NCBI RefSeq assembly: GCF_003977665.1
Contig: NZ_RYYV01000007.1
Location: 124,001-188,000 of the forward strand
DNA length: 64,000 nt
Source of the DNA: Dyella choica
GTDB taxonomy: Bacteria; Pseudomonadota; Gammaproteobacteria; Xanthomonadales; Rhodanobacteraceae
Direction: 5' to 3'
Part shown: piece by piece, positions 8,673-17,361 of the stretch
Layout of the letters: each line of letters opens with the position of its first letter
Numbering within the stretch: the first letter of the stretch is position 1
Program-made: the position numbers and the translations under genes
The notes under the pieces: generated by a model
What the model saw: only the letters and a program-made list of their open reading frames with translations
Told to the model about the DNA's origin: nothing
Database searches by the model: none

Positions 8673-9645
8673 TGGGCAGCAGCCTTTCCTTCGTGACCAG
8701 CGGCATCGGCGGCCGGAACGCCTCCACCACCGGCGCGATCGGGCACACCGATTCGAACGGCCGCTCGAACAATTCGCGCGCCCACTCGATGAAAGCCTGC
8801 ACGCGGGCGGAAAGGTGTTTCTTCTGCGGATAGACGATCCACACGTTCTTGCCGGTGGAGACGGTGTCGGTAAGGATCGGTTCGAGCTTGCCGATCTCCA
8901 GCGCACAGGTCGCCATCACGTGCGGAGCCTGGATGATGCCCAAGCCCGCCATGGCCGCCTGGATCACCGATTCGCCGTCGTTGATCAGCAAATGCGCGTT
9001 GACGTCGACTTCCATGCGGCCGTTGGGCGTATCGAATGACCACTGCCGCGGCTTGCCGTTCGGGTAGACGTAGTTGATGCAGCGATGGTTTTTCAGATCA
9101 TCGATGCTGGCTGGCGTGCCATAGCGCGCAAGGTATTCCGGCGAGGCCAGCAGCACATTGCGCAGGTAGCCGATCTTGCGCGCGATCAGGCTGGAATCCT
9201 CCAGCTCGCCCATGCGGATGGCGCAATCCACCCCTTCCTCGTTCAGGTCGTAGGGGAAGTCGCACATCATCAATTCCAGGCGGATGTCTGGGTAGCGGCG
9301 CTGGAATTCGTCGAGCTTCGGCACGATCGCGGTGCGGCCGATCGAGGCCGACATGCCCACCCGCAGCTTGCCCTGTGGCTTCTGGTGGGCATAGCCCAGC
9401 GCTTCGGTCGCCTCGGCCAGATCAGCGAGGATCTCCTTGCAGCGGGTATAGAACGAGGCCCCGTCGTCGGTCAGACGAAGGGCACGAGTGGAGCGGAACA
9501 GCAGCCGCACACTCAGCTGCTCCTCCAGGCGGGAGACAGCCCGGCTGACGCCGGAAGGGGTCATGCCCAGCTGGGCCGCGGCGGACGCAAAACTCTTCGC
9601 TTCCACGACTCGGACGAAAGCGGAGATAGCGGAAAAGTCTTCCAT
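8659..9645 (-). CDS. LysR-family regulator, likely controlling the adjacent efflux operon
   Basis: 328 residues from the ATG at 9645 (MEDFSAISAFVRVVE); the frame extends to a TTG at 9657, but the ATG fits the family better. The N-terminal winged helix-turn-helix is clear (SFASAAAQLGMTPSGVSRAVSRLEEQL split over 20-48), followed by a LysR substrate-binding domain. It is divergent from the RND operon, the usual layout for a local efflux regulator, with 327 bp between. The final residues (PSRLG and stop) are encoded inside a family A palindromic repeat, so the C-terminus has been rewritten by that element. Confidence 0.9.
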   Translation of the reverse strand: MEDFSAISAFVRVVEAKSFASAAAQLGMTPSGVSRAVSRLEEQLSVRLLFRSTRALRLTDDGASFYTRCKEILADLAEATEALGYAHQKPQGKLRVGMSASIGRTAIVPKLDEFQRRYPDIRLELMMCDFPYDLNEEGVDCAIRMGELEDSSLIARKIGYLRNVLLASPEYLARYGTPASIDDLKNHRCINYVYPNGKPRQWSFDTPNGRMEVDVNAHLLINDGESVIQAAMAGLGIIQAPHVMATCALEIGKLEPILTDTVSTGKNVWIVYPQKKHLSARVQAFIEWARELFERPFESVCPIAPVVEAFRPPMPLVTKERLLPSRLG

Positions 9646-9972
9646 AGCACGATCCAAAAGACGGACTGCTGGCGATTATGTACCCATTCCTGACTGTGAG
9701 TCACGAGTAGCTTGCGCAAGAAACGGATTTTCTAAACTGTACGGTATACCCATTATTCGTCCCGTCGCCGCCTTGCTGCATTGCGACAAGAAAAGTCTGA
9801 CACGGCCCAAAGTCGTTTGTCAGCACAGGCTTGGGATGGCCTGGACGCGAATCCAGCATCGTAACCGCTTGATTTCGTTGTAACCGGGGCCGGGCATCCG
9901 CGCGGCTCGACGCTTTTGGGGAAGTGCAGGAGCGCTTTTTCCCCGGCATCTGAACAAGAACGGGAGTGAGTG
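9646..9972. promoter_or_regulatory. Divergent control region between the LysR gene and the RND operon
   Basis: This 327-bp gap carries no gene. A perfect dyad TGACT-GTG-AGTCA at 9691-9703, some 46 bp from the LysR start, is a candidate regulator site, though it is short and not the classic T-N11-A arrangement. The remainder should hold the promoter of the RND operon; I could not pick out clear -35/-10 boxes. Confidence 0.4.
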
Positions 9973-11235
9973 ATGTTGAAGAAAGCAATCCTGGCCAGCC
10001 TGGTCGTAGCAGCCATTGCCGGCAGTTGGGCACTGCTGGGCAGCCATGGCGGCGGAGCTCATGCCCAAGGCGCCAATGCACAGGGTGGCCCGCCTGCAGT
10101 AACCGTGGCCCCGGTGATGGTGCGCCCGGTTAGCGACAGTGCCGACTTCACCGGCCAGCTGCAGGCGGTCGATACCGTCGACGTGCGTCCGCGCGTAAGC
10201 GGGTATGTGGATAGCGTCCATTTCAAGGAAGGCACCGAGGTGCGTAAGGGCGACGTGCTGTTCGTGATCGATCCGCGTCCGTTCCAGGCCGAGGTCGACC
10301 GACTGACAGCCAATGTCGCACAGTCGAAAGCGCAGCTTGCGCTGGCACAGGCGAACGCGGACCGTGCGCGACGCCTGCTTGCCCAGCATGCGGTTTCGCA
10401 GGAGGAAGCCGACAGCCAGAGCACCGCCGAGCAAAGCGCCAAGGCCACGCTCGAAGCATCCACCGCGGCGCTCGCCACGGCGAAGCTCAATCTGGATTGG
10501 ACCCAGGTACGCGCACCGATCGATGGCCGCGTAAGCAACGCGCGCATTCAGTCGGGCAACCTGGTATCCAGTTCGGACGTGCTCACCAGCGTGGTCTCGG
10601 TGAATCCCATCTACGCGTATTTCGACGTGGATGAACAGACCTGGCTCAAGCTCGATCGCCTGCGCCGCGATGCGATCAAGAACGGTCACGCACCGCGCAT
10701 CGAAGCCACCATGGGTTTGGCCGACGAACAAGGCTATCCGCATGAGGGTCGCATCGATTTCGTCGACAACCAGGTGCGCGCAGGTTCCGGCACGATGCGT
10801 TTGCGCGCCGTGTTCGACGAGGAAAACGGCCTGCTCACACCAGGCTTGTATGCGCGCATGCACTTGCAGGCCGGCCAGCCGCGTCCGCGCGTGCTGATCG
10901 ACGATCGCGCCGTCGGTACGGATCTGGGCAACCAGTTCGTCTACGTAGTGGACGGACAGCGTAAGGTGCAGTACCGCAGGGTCGACGTCGGTCCGCTGTT
11001 CCATGGCTTGCGCGTGATCGATGACGGCCTCAACGCCGGTGACGTGGTGGTGGTGAACGGCCTGCAGCACGTGCGTCCGGGTGCGGAAGTGAATCCGCAG
11101 CAGGTGGCGATGGATTCGCGACTGAGTGCGCAGGACAAGGCGCTGGTGGATGCCGCCGAGACGAACCCGGATGGCAAGGATGTGCGCACTGCGCAGGCGG
11201 ATGACAGGAAAGCGCAAAAGCATTCGCAAGGTTGA
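9973..11235 (+). CDS. RND efflux periplasmic adaptor (membrane fusion protein)
   Basis: 420 residues starting MLKKAILASLVVAAIAG, with a signal/anchor segment and then the MFP order: a lipoyl half (VDTVDVRPRVSGYVDSVHFK), a long alpha-hairpin (about 100-165, LTANVAQSKAQLALAQANAD), the second lipoyl half (APIDGRVSNARIQSGNLV) and beta-barrel/membrane-proximal domains. The adaptor links the inner-membrane pump to the outer-membrane channel. It resembles MexA/MexE-class adaptors, but without a lipobox. First gene of the operon, with GGGAGTGAG upstream of the start. A 130-bp palindromic repeat separates it from the pump gene. Confidence 0.94.
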   Translation: MLKKAILASLVVAAIAGSWALLGSHGGGAHAQGANAQGGPPAVTVAPVMVRPVSDSADFTGQLQAVDTVDVRPRVSGYVDSVHFKEGTEVRKGDVLFVIDPRPFQAEVDRLTANVAQSKAQLALAQANADRARRLLAQHAVSQEEADSQSTAEQSAKATLEASTAALATAKLNLDWTQVRAPIDGRVSNARIQSGNLVSSSDVLTSVVSVNPIYAYFDVDEQTWLKLDRLRRDAIKNGHAPRIEATMGLADEQGYPHEGRIDFVDNQVRAGSGTMRLRAVFDEENGLLTPGLYARMHLQAGQPRPRVLIDDRAVGTDLGNQFVYVVDGQRKVQYRRVDVGPLFHGLRVIDDGLNAGDVVVVNGLQHVRPGAEVNPQQVAMDSRLSAQDKALVDAAETNPDGKDVRTAQADDRKAQKHSQG

Positions 11236-11265
11236 TCGTGCGCAAACTCCCAACGCCACAAGATG

Positions 11266-11398
11266 TTGCTCCCTCCCCTGCAACGGCAGGGAAGGGCCGG
11301 GCTGGGGTTGTATGGGCTTGCCGCACGGTTTGAGTTCATCGCGAGATTGCTTCACCCCACCCCAACCCTCCCCTACTACACGTAGGGGAGGGAGCAGA
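11266..11398. repeat. Palindromic repeat family E, copy 1, inside the RND operon
   Basis: Two hairpin-forming ends (CCCTCCCCTGCAACGGCAGGG at the left, with its last bases imperfect, and CCTCCCCTACTACACGTAGG at the right) flank a core with GGGCTTGCCGC and TGAGTTCATCGCGAG. A close copy lies at 50928-51055. It sits between adaptor and pump genes. Confidence 0.85.
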
Positions 11399-11458
11399 GA
11401 GATTGCGCGTCAACTAGCTCTTCGTTGAGTGCGTCATTCAAATGATTTGAGAACTGAC

Positions 11459-14400
11459 ATGAAAAACATCGCACAGTTTTTCGTCGACCGGCCGATCATG
11501 GCCGCGGTGCTCTCGCTGATCTTCGTGATCGCGGGCAGCATCGCGGTGTTCAAGCTGCCGATCAGCGAATATCCCGAAGTGGTGCCGCCCACCGTGGTGG
11601 TACATGCCAACTATCCAGGTGCCAGCCCGGAGGTGATCGGCGAAACCGTGGCCACGCCGCTGGAAGAACAGATCAACGGTGTGGAGGGCATGCTGTATTC
11701 GTCCTCGCAGGCCACCAGCGACGGCCAGATGACGCTTACCGTCACCTTCGCATTGGGCACCGACCTGAACAACGCGCAGGTGGAAGTGCAGAACCGCGTG
11801 TCGCAAGCCCTGCCGCGCCTGCCCGAAGAAGTGCAGCGGCTGGGCGTGACCACGCAGAAGAGCTCGCCCGACCTGACCATGGTCGTGCATCTGACTTCGC
11901 CGGATAAGCGTTACGACATGCTCTACCTGTCGAACTACGCGCGGCTGCACATCAGGGATACTCTGCTCCGCCTCGATGGCGTGGGCGACGTGCAGCTGTT
12001 CGGTGCCGGCGAGTACAGCATGCGCGTATGGCTGGACCCCAACAAGCTGGCCCAGCGCAACATGACCACCGGCGACATCGTGCATGCGATCCAGGAGCAG
12101 AACGTCGCCGTGGCGGCGGGCGCGCTGAATGCACCGCCGGTGCGCGGCAACACGGACTTCCAGCTCAACATCCACACGCAGGGCCGCCTCAGCACCACGG
12201 AGGAATTCGGCAACATCATCGTGCGCACCGATCCGGACGGCAGCGTGGTGCATCTGCGTGATATTGCTCGCGTCGAGCTGGGTTCCAATCAATACGCGCT
12301 GCGCAGCTTGCTGGACAACCAGCCGGCGGTGGCGATTCCGATCTTCGCACGCCCCGGCTCCAACGCCATCCAGATCTCCAACGAAGTGCGCAGCACGATG
12401 AAGGAGCTGAGCAAGGAGTTTCCGCAGGGTGTCGGGTACCAGATCGTCTACGACCCCACGGTCTTCGTGCGCGGCTCGATCGAAGCAGTGGCGCATACGC
12501 TGATCGAAGCGATCTTCCTGGTCGTGCTGGTCGTCATCCTGTTCCTGCAAACCTGGCGCGCCTCGGTGATCCCGCTGGTCGCCGTGCCGGTATCCCTGAT
12601 CGGCACTTTTGCGATCATGTATGTGGCCGGCTTCTCGCTCAACGCGCTGTCGCTGTTCGGACTGGTGCTGGCGATCGGCATCGTGGTGGACGACGCGATC
12701 GTGGTGGTGGAGAACGTTGAGCGCAACATCGAGCTGGGCTACACGCCACGCGAAGCCACGCGCCGCGCCATGAACGAGGTGACCGGACCGATCATCGCCA
12801 CGGCGCTGGTGCTGTGCGCGGTGTTCATCCCTACCGCCTTCATCAGCGGCCTTACCGGTCAGTTCTACCGCCAGTTCGCGCTGACCATCGCCATCTCCAC
12901 GGTGATCTCGGCCTTCAATTCGCTCAGCCTGAGCCCGGCTCTCGCCGCCGTGCTGCTGAAGGGCCACGATGCGCCGAAGGACCGTGTTTCCATCCTGATG
13001 GACAAGGCGCTCGGCTGGATCTTCCGTCCGTTCAATCGCTTCTTCAAACGCAGCGCAGATCGCTACGTCGGTGGCGTGCGTCGAATCGTGGGTACGGGAC
13101 CGGTGGCGGTGGTGCTGTACGTGGGCCTGATCGCGCTGGCGGGCTTCGGCTTCTATCACGTGCCGACCGGCTTCGTGCCGCAGCAGGACAAGCAGTACCT
13201 GGTGGCGTTCGCGCAGTTGCCGGATGCCGCTTCGCTGGACCGCACGGAAGACGTGATCCACCGCATGTCGGAGATTGCGCTCAAGCAGCCCGGCGTGCAG
13301 AACGCAGTGGCATTTCCGGGCTTGTCGATCAACGGATTCACCAATGCCACCAACGCAGGCATCGTATTCGTGCCGCTCAAGCCGTTCGAGGAGCGCCGCG
13401 ATGCGTCGCTCTCCGCCGGCGCGATTGCCGGGGCCTTGAACCAGAAGTTCGCAGGCATCCAGGACGCGTATATCGCCATCTTCCCGCCGCCGCCCGTGCA
13501 GGGCCTGGGTACCATCGGCGGTTTCCGCATCCAGATCGAGGATCGCGGCCAGCTCGGTTTCGATGAGCTGTACAAGCAGACGCAGAACCTGGTTGCGCAG
13601 AGCCGCAAGGTACCGGCACTGGCGGGTCTGTTCTCCAGTTACCAGGTGAGCGTGCCGCAGATCGACGCCGACGTGAATCGCGAGAAGGCGAAGGCTGAAG
13701 GCGTCGACCTGAGCGATGCCAACGAAGCGCTGCAGGCCTACCTGGGCTCGCTGTACGTGAACGACTTCAATCGTTTCGGCCGCGTGTACCAGGTGAACGT
13801 CTCGGCCGAACCGGCGTTCCGGCATGAGGCGGAGAACATCCTGCAACTGAAGACGCGCAACAACAAAGGCGAAATGGTGCCGCTGGGTTCGTTCTTGACG
13901 GTGCGCCATACGGCCGGCCTGGAGCGCGTGCAGCATTACAACGGCTACATCACCGCGGAAATCAACGGCGGTGCGGCCCCGGGCTTCAGTTCGGGCCAGG
14001 CGCAGGCGGCGATGGAAAAGCTGGCGAAGGAGAACCTGCCCAACGGCATGAGCTACGAGTGGACCGAGCTGACCTACCAGCAGATCCTGGCCGGCAATAC
14101 CGCCATCCTCGTGTTCCCGTTGTGCGTGTTGCTGGTCTTCTTCGTGCTGTCTTCGCTGTACGAGAGCTGGTCGCTGCCGCTGGCGGTGATCCTGATCGTG
14201 CCGATGGTGTTGCTCTCTGCCATCGCCGGCGTGTGGCTTTCGGGCGGCGACAACAACATCTTCACCCAGATCGGCCTGATCGTGCTGGTGGGGCTGGCGT
14301 GCAAGAACGCGATCCTGATCGTGGAATTCGCCCGCGAGCGCCAGCATGAAGGCATGGCCCGCTATGACGCGGTGCTGGAAGCGGCTCGCCTGCGCTTACG

Positions 14401-14644
14401 CCCGATCCTGATGACGTCGATCGCCTTCATCATGGGCGTGGTGCCGCTGGTGACCTCGCACGGCGCCGGTGCCGAAATGCGTCACGCGATGGGCGTGGCG
14501 GTGTTCTCCGGCATGCTGGGCGTGACCATCTTCGGCCTGATCTATACCCCGCTGTTCTACGTGCTGATCCGCGCCGTGGTGGAACGCCGCGAGGCGCGCA
14601 AGAAGCAGCACGCATCCGGCTTGCCCGCCTTGGAGGGGCATTGA
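11459..14644 (+). CDS. RND multidrug efflux pump, HAE-1 family inner-membrane permease
   Basis: 1061 residues from MKNIAQFFVDRPIMAAVLSL, a typical pump N-terminus; a 10-residue upstream extension is discounted. The protein has the duplicated RND plan: TM1, a large periplasmic loop, a block of TM2-6, TM7, a second loop, then TM8-12. The proton relay Asp pair lies in TM4 (GIVVDDAIVVVENVE) and the HAE-1 signature (GLACKNAILIVEFA) is in TM10. It is homologous to AcrB/MexB/MexF and should export hydrophobic drugs or aromatic compounds using the proton gradient. Its operon partners are the adaptor upstream and the channel 1 bp downstream. The actual substrates are unknown. Confidence 0.97.
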   Translation: MKNIAQFFVDRPIMAAVLSLIFVIAGSIAVFKLPISEYPEVVPPTVVVHANYPGASPEVIGETVATPLEEQINGVEGMLYSSSQATSDGQMTLTVTFALGTDLNNAQVEVQNRVSQALPRLPEEVQRLGVTTQKSSPDLTMVVHLTSPDKRYDMLYLSNYARLHIRDTLLRLDGVGDVQLFGAGEYSMRVWLDPNKLAQRNMTTGDIVHAIQEQNVAVAAGALNAPPVRGNTDFQLNIHTQGRLSTTEEFGNIIVRTDPDGSVVHLRDIARVELGSNQYALRSLLDNQPAVAIPIFARPGSNAIQISNEVRSTMKELSKEFPQGVGYQIVYDPTVFVRGSIEAVAHTLIEAIFLVVLVVILFLQTWRASVIPLVAVPVSLIGTFAIMYVAGFSLNALSLFGLVLAIGIVVDDAIVVVENVERNIELGYTPREATRRAMNEVTGPIIATALVLCAVFIPTAFISGLTGQFYRQFALTIAISTVISAFNSLSLSPALAAVLLKGHDAPKDRVSILMDKALGWIFRPFNRFFKRSADRYVGGVRRIVGTGPVAVVLYVGLIALAGFGFYHVPTGFVPQQDKQYLVAFAQLPDAASLDRTEDVIHRMSEIALKQPGVQNAVAFPGLSINGFTNATNAGIVFVPLKPFEERRDASLSAGAIAGALNQKFAGIQDAYIAIFPPPPVQGLGTIGGFRIQIEDRGQLGFDELYKQTQNLVAQSRKVPALAGLFSSYQVSVPQIDADVNREKAKAEGVDLSDANEALQAYLGSLYVNDFNRFGRVYQVNVSAEPAFRHEAENILQLKTRNNKGEMVPLGSFLTVRHTAGLERVQHYNGYITAEINGGAAPGFSSGQAQAAMEKLAKENLPNGMSYEWTELTYQQILAGNTAILVFPLCVLLVFFVLSSLYESWSLPLAVILIVPMVLLSAIAGVWLSGGDNNIFTQIGLIVLVGLACKNAILIVEFARERQHEGMARYDAVLEAARLRLRPILMTSIAFIMGVVPLVTSHGAGAEMRHAMGVAVFSGMLGVTIFGLIYTPLFYVLIRAVVERREARKKQHASGLPALEGH

Positions 14645-14645
14645 G

Positions 14646-16094
14646 ATGACTCCTTTTTTCAACAGTAAAGTACTGCGTAGCACCGCGTTGTTTGCCGCAC
14701 TCGCGCTGGCCGGTTGCGTCAGCGTGGGGCCGGACTACAAAACCCCGGACACCCAGCCGGCCAACGTGCAGAACATTGACGCGGCGCGTGAAGCTCATGC
14801 GCAGTTCCAGGCCGCATGGTGGAAGCAGTTCAACGATCCGGTGCTGGATGCGCTGATCCAGCGCGCCGCCAAGGGCAGCCTTGATCTGCGCATTGCGCAG
14901 GCGCGGCTGACCGAGTCGCGCGCACTGCTCGGCACGGCCAAGTCTGACCAGATTCCGACCATCGGCACGACCATCGATTTCCAGCGCTCGCGTGAACAGC
15001 AGCCTGGCGTGGGCCCGAAACGCGTATCCGTCGATACCTACCAGGCGGGCTTCGATGCTTCCTGGGAGCTCGACCTGTTCGGCGGCATTCGCCGCTCGGT
15101 GGAAGCCGCACGGGGCGATCTGGGTGCGAGCGAAGCCTCGATGCATGACGCGCAGGTCAGCCTGTTTGCGGAAGTGGCGCGCAACTATTTCGAGTTGCGC
15201 GGCACGCAGCAGCGCCTGGCGATTGCCCAGCGCAATATCGCCAACCAGGCGGACTCGCTCAAGCTGATCAGCGCGCGTGCCGAGATCGGCACAGCGTCGG
15301 AGCAGGATGTAGCGAGCGCTAGCGCGCAGCTCAGCGCAGCCAAGGCGCAGTTGCCCGTGCTCGATGCGCAAACCCGCGCGTATGAGTACCGGCTGGCGGT
15401 GTTGCTCGGCGAACGCCCGGGCGAGCTGGATGTCGACGTGTCGCCCACCACCTTCAAGCCGATCGCCACCGTGTTGCCGATCGGCGAAAACGGTGATGTG
15501 CTGGCACGCCGTCCCGACGTGCGTATCGCGGAGCGGGAATACGCGGCGGCTACTGCGCGCATCGGCGTGGCCAAGGCAGAGTTCTTTCCGCACATCACGC
15601 TAGGCGGCTTCGTGGGCTTCCTGGCCGGACGCAGCAACGATTTCGGCGGCCCGGCCTCGCGCGCCTGGTCGTACATGCCCAGCATCACCTGGAACGGCCT
15701 GAACGTGGAACGCGTGCGCTCCAACTTGCATGCCAGCGAAGCGCGCGCCGGCGCGGCTGAAGCGAATTACCAGCGTACCGTACTGCAGGCGATCGAGGAC
15801 GTGGACAACGCCGTCAGCAACTACAACGCTGAGCATGGGCGGGTGGAGCAGTTGATCGCCCAGGCACAGCAGAGCCGGCGTGCGGCCGAGCTGGCCCGTG
15901 TGCGCTACCAGGAAGGCGCAACCGGCTACCTTGAATTGCTGGACGCCGAACGCGTGCAGCTGGCCGCCGAGGATGCGCTTGCGCAGTCGGAAAGCGCGAT
16001 CGATACGAGTGCAGTGGCGTTGTACAAGGCACTGGGCGGCGGTTGGCAGGCTTGCGATGACGCGAAGTGCTCGAACGTCGCGCAAGCACCCTGA
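14646..16094 (+). CDS. Outer-membrane efflux channel lipoprotein (NodT/OprM family)
   Basis: 482 residues, with a lipoprotein signal ending LALAGC so that Cys23 or so should be acylated. Two repeats of the outer-membrane-factor fold follow, each with long coiled helices (DARIRIAQARLTESRALLG-like first half; QAIEDVDNAVSNYNAEHGRV in the second). It forms the trimeric duct through which the RND pump empties to the outside. The start lies 1 bp after the pump stop codon, so translation is coupled. A GC-rich hairpin follows the stop. Confidence 0.94.
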   Translation: MTPFFNSKVLRSTALFAALALAGCVSVGPDYKTPDTQPANVQNIDAAREAHAQFQAAWWKQFNDPVLDALIQRAAKGSLDLRIAQARLTESRALLGTAKSDQIPTIGTTIDFQRSREQQPGVGPKRVSVDTYQAGFDASWELDLFGGIRRSVEAARGDLGASEASMHDAQVSLFAEVARNYFELRGTQQRLAIAQRNIANQADSLKLISARAEIGTASEQDVASASAQLSAAKAQLPVLDAQTRAYEYRLAVLLGERPGELDVDVSPTTFKPIATVLPIGENGDVLARRPDVRIAEREYAAATARIGVAKAEFFPHITLGGFVGFLAGRSNDFGGPASRAWSYMPSITWNGLNVERVRSNLHASEARAGAAEANYQRTVLQAIEDVDNAVSNYNAEHGRVEQLIAQAQQSRRAAELARVRYQEGATGYLELLDAERVQLAAEDALAQSESAIDTSAVALYKALGGGWQACDDAKCSNVAQAP

Positions 16095-16102
16095 TGTCGG
16101 CC

Positions 16103-16131
16103 CCCTCCCCTGCTTGCTTGGCAGGGGAGGG
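16103..16131. repeat. Solo hairpin of family E type ending the RND operon
   Basis: Arms CCCTCCCCTGC and GCAGGGGAGGG enclose a 7-nt loop, 9 bp after the channel gene. It resembles the ends of the 130-bp family E repeats. It may also act as a 3' mRNA barrier or weak terminator, but no T-run follows on the + strand. Confidence 0.65.
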
Positions 16132-16536
16132 TTAGGTCAATGCCCCAACAACCTGGTCGATAGACCTGATCCGTTTGCTTCCACAAGGATGACGCGGTCC
16201 TGCGCCATGGCGTCTGGCGCCACGCGACTTCGGATGGAGACATCCGGCGCGTAAAGCAAGAAGTTGCAACACGATGACCGGTGCACGAAACGGTTATTAA
16301 ATAATTCTATTCTAGTCTAATACCCACCTGATTATTCAGGTGTTGCATCCTGACTCTTATTCCTGCGTCAGTATTTTGTTTTTTAGAGAAGCCGAGGGTA
16401 ATCGATCGACGAAACATGATTCTTCGTAAATCCGTAGCCGCTTGATCTGTCAAACGGTGGCTGACTTCGGATGAAAATTATGAATTTTAGCTTGGTAATG
16501 ACCAAGCATGTCCCTGGAATATTGCAGGATAGGAAA
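16132..16536. other. Gene-free stretch leading into the AT-rich island
   Basis: About 405 bp without a credible gene. From roughly 16280 the base composition shifts sharply toward A/T (for example ATTAAATAATTCTATTC), in contrast to the GC-rich chromosome on both sides. The AT-rich part probably holds the promoter of the secreted protein gene downstream; no inverted repeats or transposase remnant were seen. Confidence 0.5.
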
Positions 16537-17109
16537 ATGAAATGCAATTCGAAAAATATTCTATTTTTGTCGACTTTACTGAGTTCTTTTGCCATGAATA
16601 CTCATGCGGTCACGGTACATGACAATAAGTTCAATTTTTATAGCGACAGCATTAATCCGGTACAGTCCATTAATTTTACATACAGTGATCAATATGACAT
16701 CACTGGCGGGCAACCCTTGGATGGGGTGTATGTCTCAGGCGGCTACGTTGATGTGAAAGCCGGAAGGAAAGGGAGCCAGCCAGTAGCAAACAGTTTTAAT
16801 GGCAACCTTCAAAATATGGACGCTCATATGCTCGGGTTGGAATCTGCCAGTTCCAAACCCTACACTCTAAACTTCTGGATCAAAGGCATCCTTACGATCA
16901 ATGGAGATTCATTTCCCGTATATCTGGCTCAAGGTCACAATACGAAAAATAACTGGTGGATTGGAAGTCTTTCAGGCAGTGATGGCAAACCTTCCAAACA
17001 TATGAATTTGACCAGCGACAATGGTCATGTGTACTGTATCGAGCAAGACCCCAATCATCCCGACGCTACCGATTACGCATTCATTGAAGATGCGAAATGT
17101 TCAGAATAG
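16537..17109 (+). CDS. Secreted protein of unknown function in an AT-rich island
   Basis: I do not recognise this 190-residue protein. The start MKCNSKNILFLSTLLSS is chosen because it gives a clean signal peptide (cleavage probably after NTHA) and has an AGGATAGG sequence just upstream; a longer frame from 16471 would bury the signal. The mature part is rich in Asn, Ser, Tyr and Gly with little charge clustering, suggesting a beta-rich extracellular domain. Two Cys near the C-terminus (VYCIEQDPNH and DAKCSE) could form a disulfide. Base composition is far lower in GC than in every neighbour, suggesting recent transfer. No partner gene is adjacent. Candidates include an effector, a bacteriocin-like protein or an immunity factor, without direct support. 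Confidence 0.7.
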   Translation: MKCNSKNILFLSTLLSSFAMNTHAVTVHDNKFNFYSDSINPVQSINFTYSDQYDITGGQPLDGVYVSGGYVDVKAGRKGSQPVANSFNGNLQNMDAHMLGLESASSKPYTLNFWIKGILTINGDSFPVYLAQGHNTKNNWWIGSLSGSDGKPSKHMNLTSDNGHVYCIEQDPNHPDATDYAFIEDAKCSE

Positions 17110-17292
17110 TCATTACTGAGATCCGAAGGGTCTCCCGGATGGAGCAGCAAGGCGGTGTCCTCGCTATCACCTTCATCATTCCGGTGCTTTTCCCACCCCC
17201 TGGACTCGGTTTGCCTGTAATGTCCGGCCTGTTATTGAATTGAAGGGTCTGCGAAATAGTTCGCTACTTTTACGGGTAGCCTGAGATGAGCA

Positions 17293-17343
17293 CCCCAGCA
17301 TGCTCGCGAGTTCCGAATGCTGGGATTTTCATCCCAGCCTACG
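17293..17343. repeat. Palindromic repeat family A, copy 3, shortened
   Basis: The right arm TGGGATTTTCATCCCAGCCT is intact, but the left arm is reduced to CCCCAGCATGCTCG. It lies just past the AI-2E transporter stop and marks the edge of the AT-rich island. Confidence 0.75.
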
Positions 17344-17361
17344 CGGCTACACAGGCGAGGC

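Noticed and set aside
9820-11355. 511-codon minus-strand ORF opposite the adaptor gene
   Set aside because: Shadow of the adaptor reading frame; it also reads through the family E repeat, which real genes avoid.
11438-14347. 969-codon minus-strand ORF opposite the RND pump
   Set aside because: It is His/Arg/Asp-rich and has no recognisable fold, while the plus strand is a textbook RND permease.
16383-16595. 70-codon minus-strand ORF at the edge of the AT-rich island
   Set aside because: It overlaps the start and signal peptide of the secreted protein on the other strand, and there is no ribosome-binding site.
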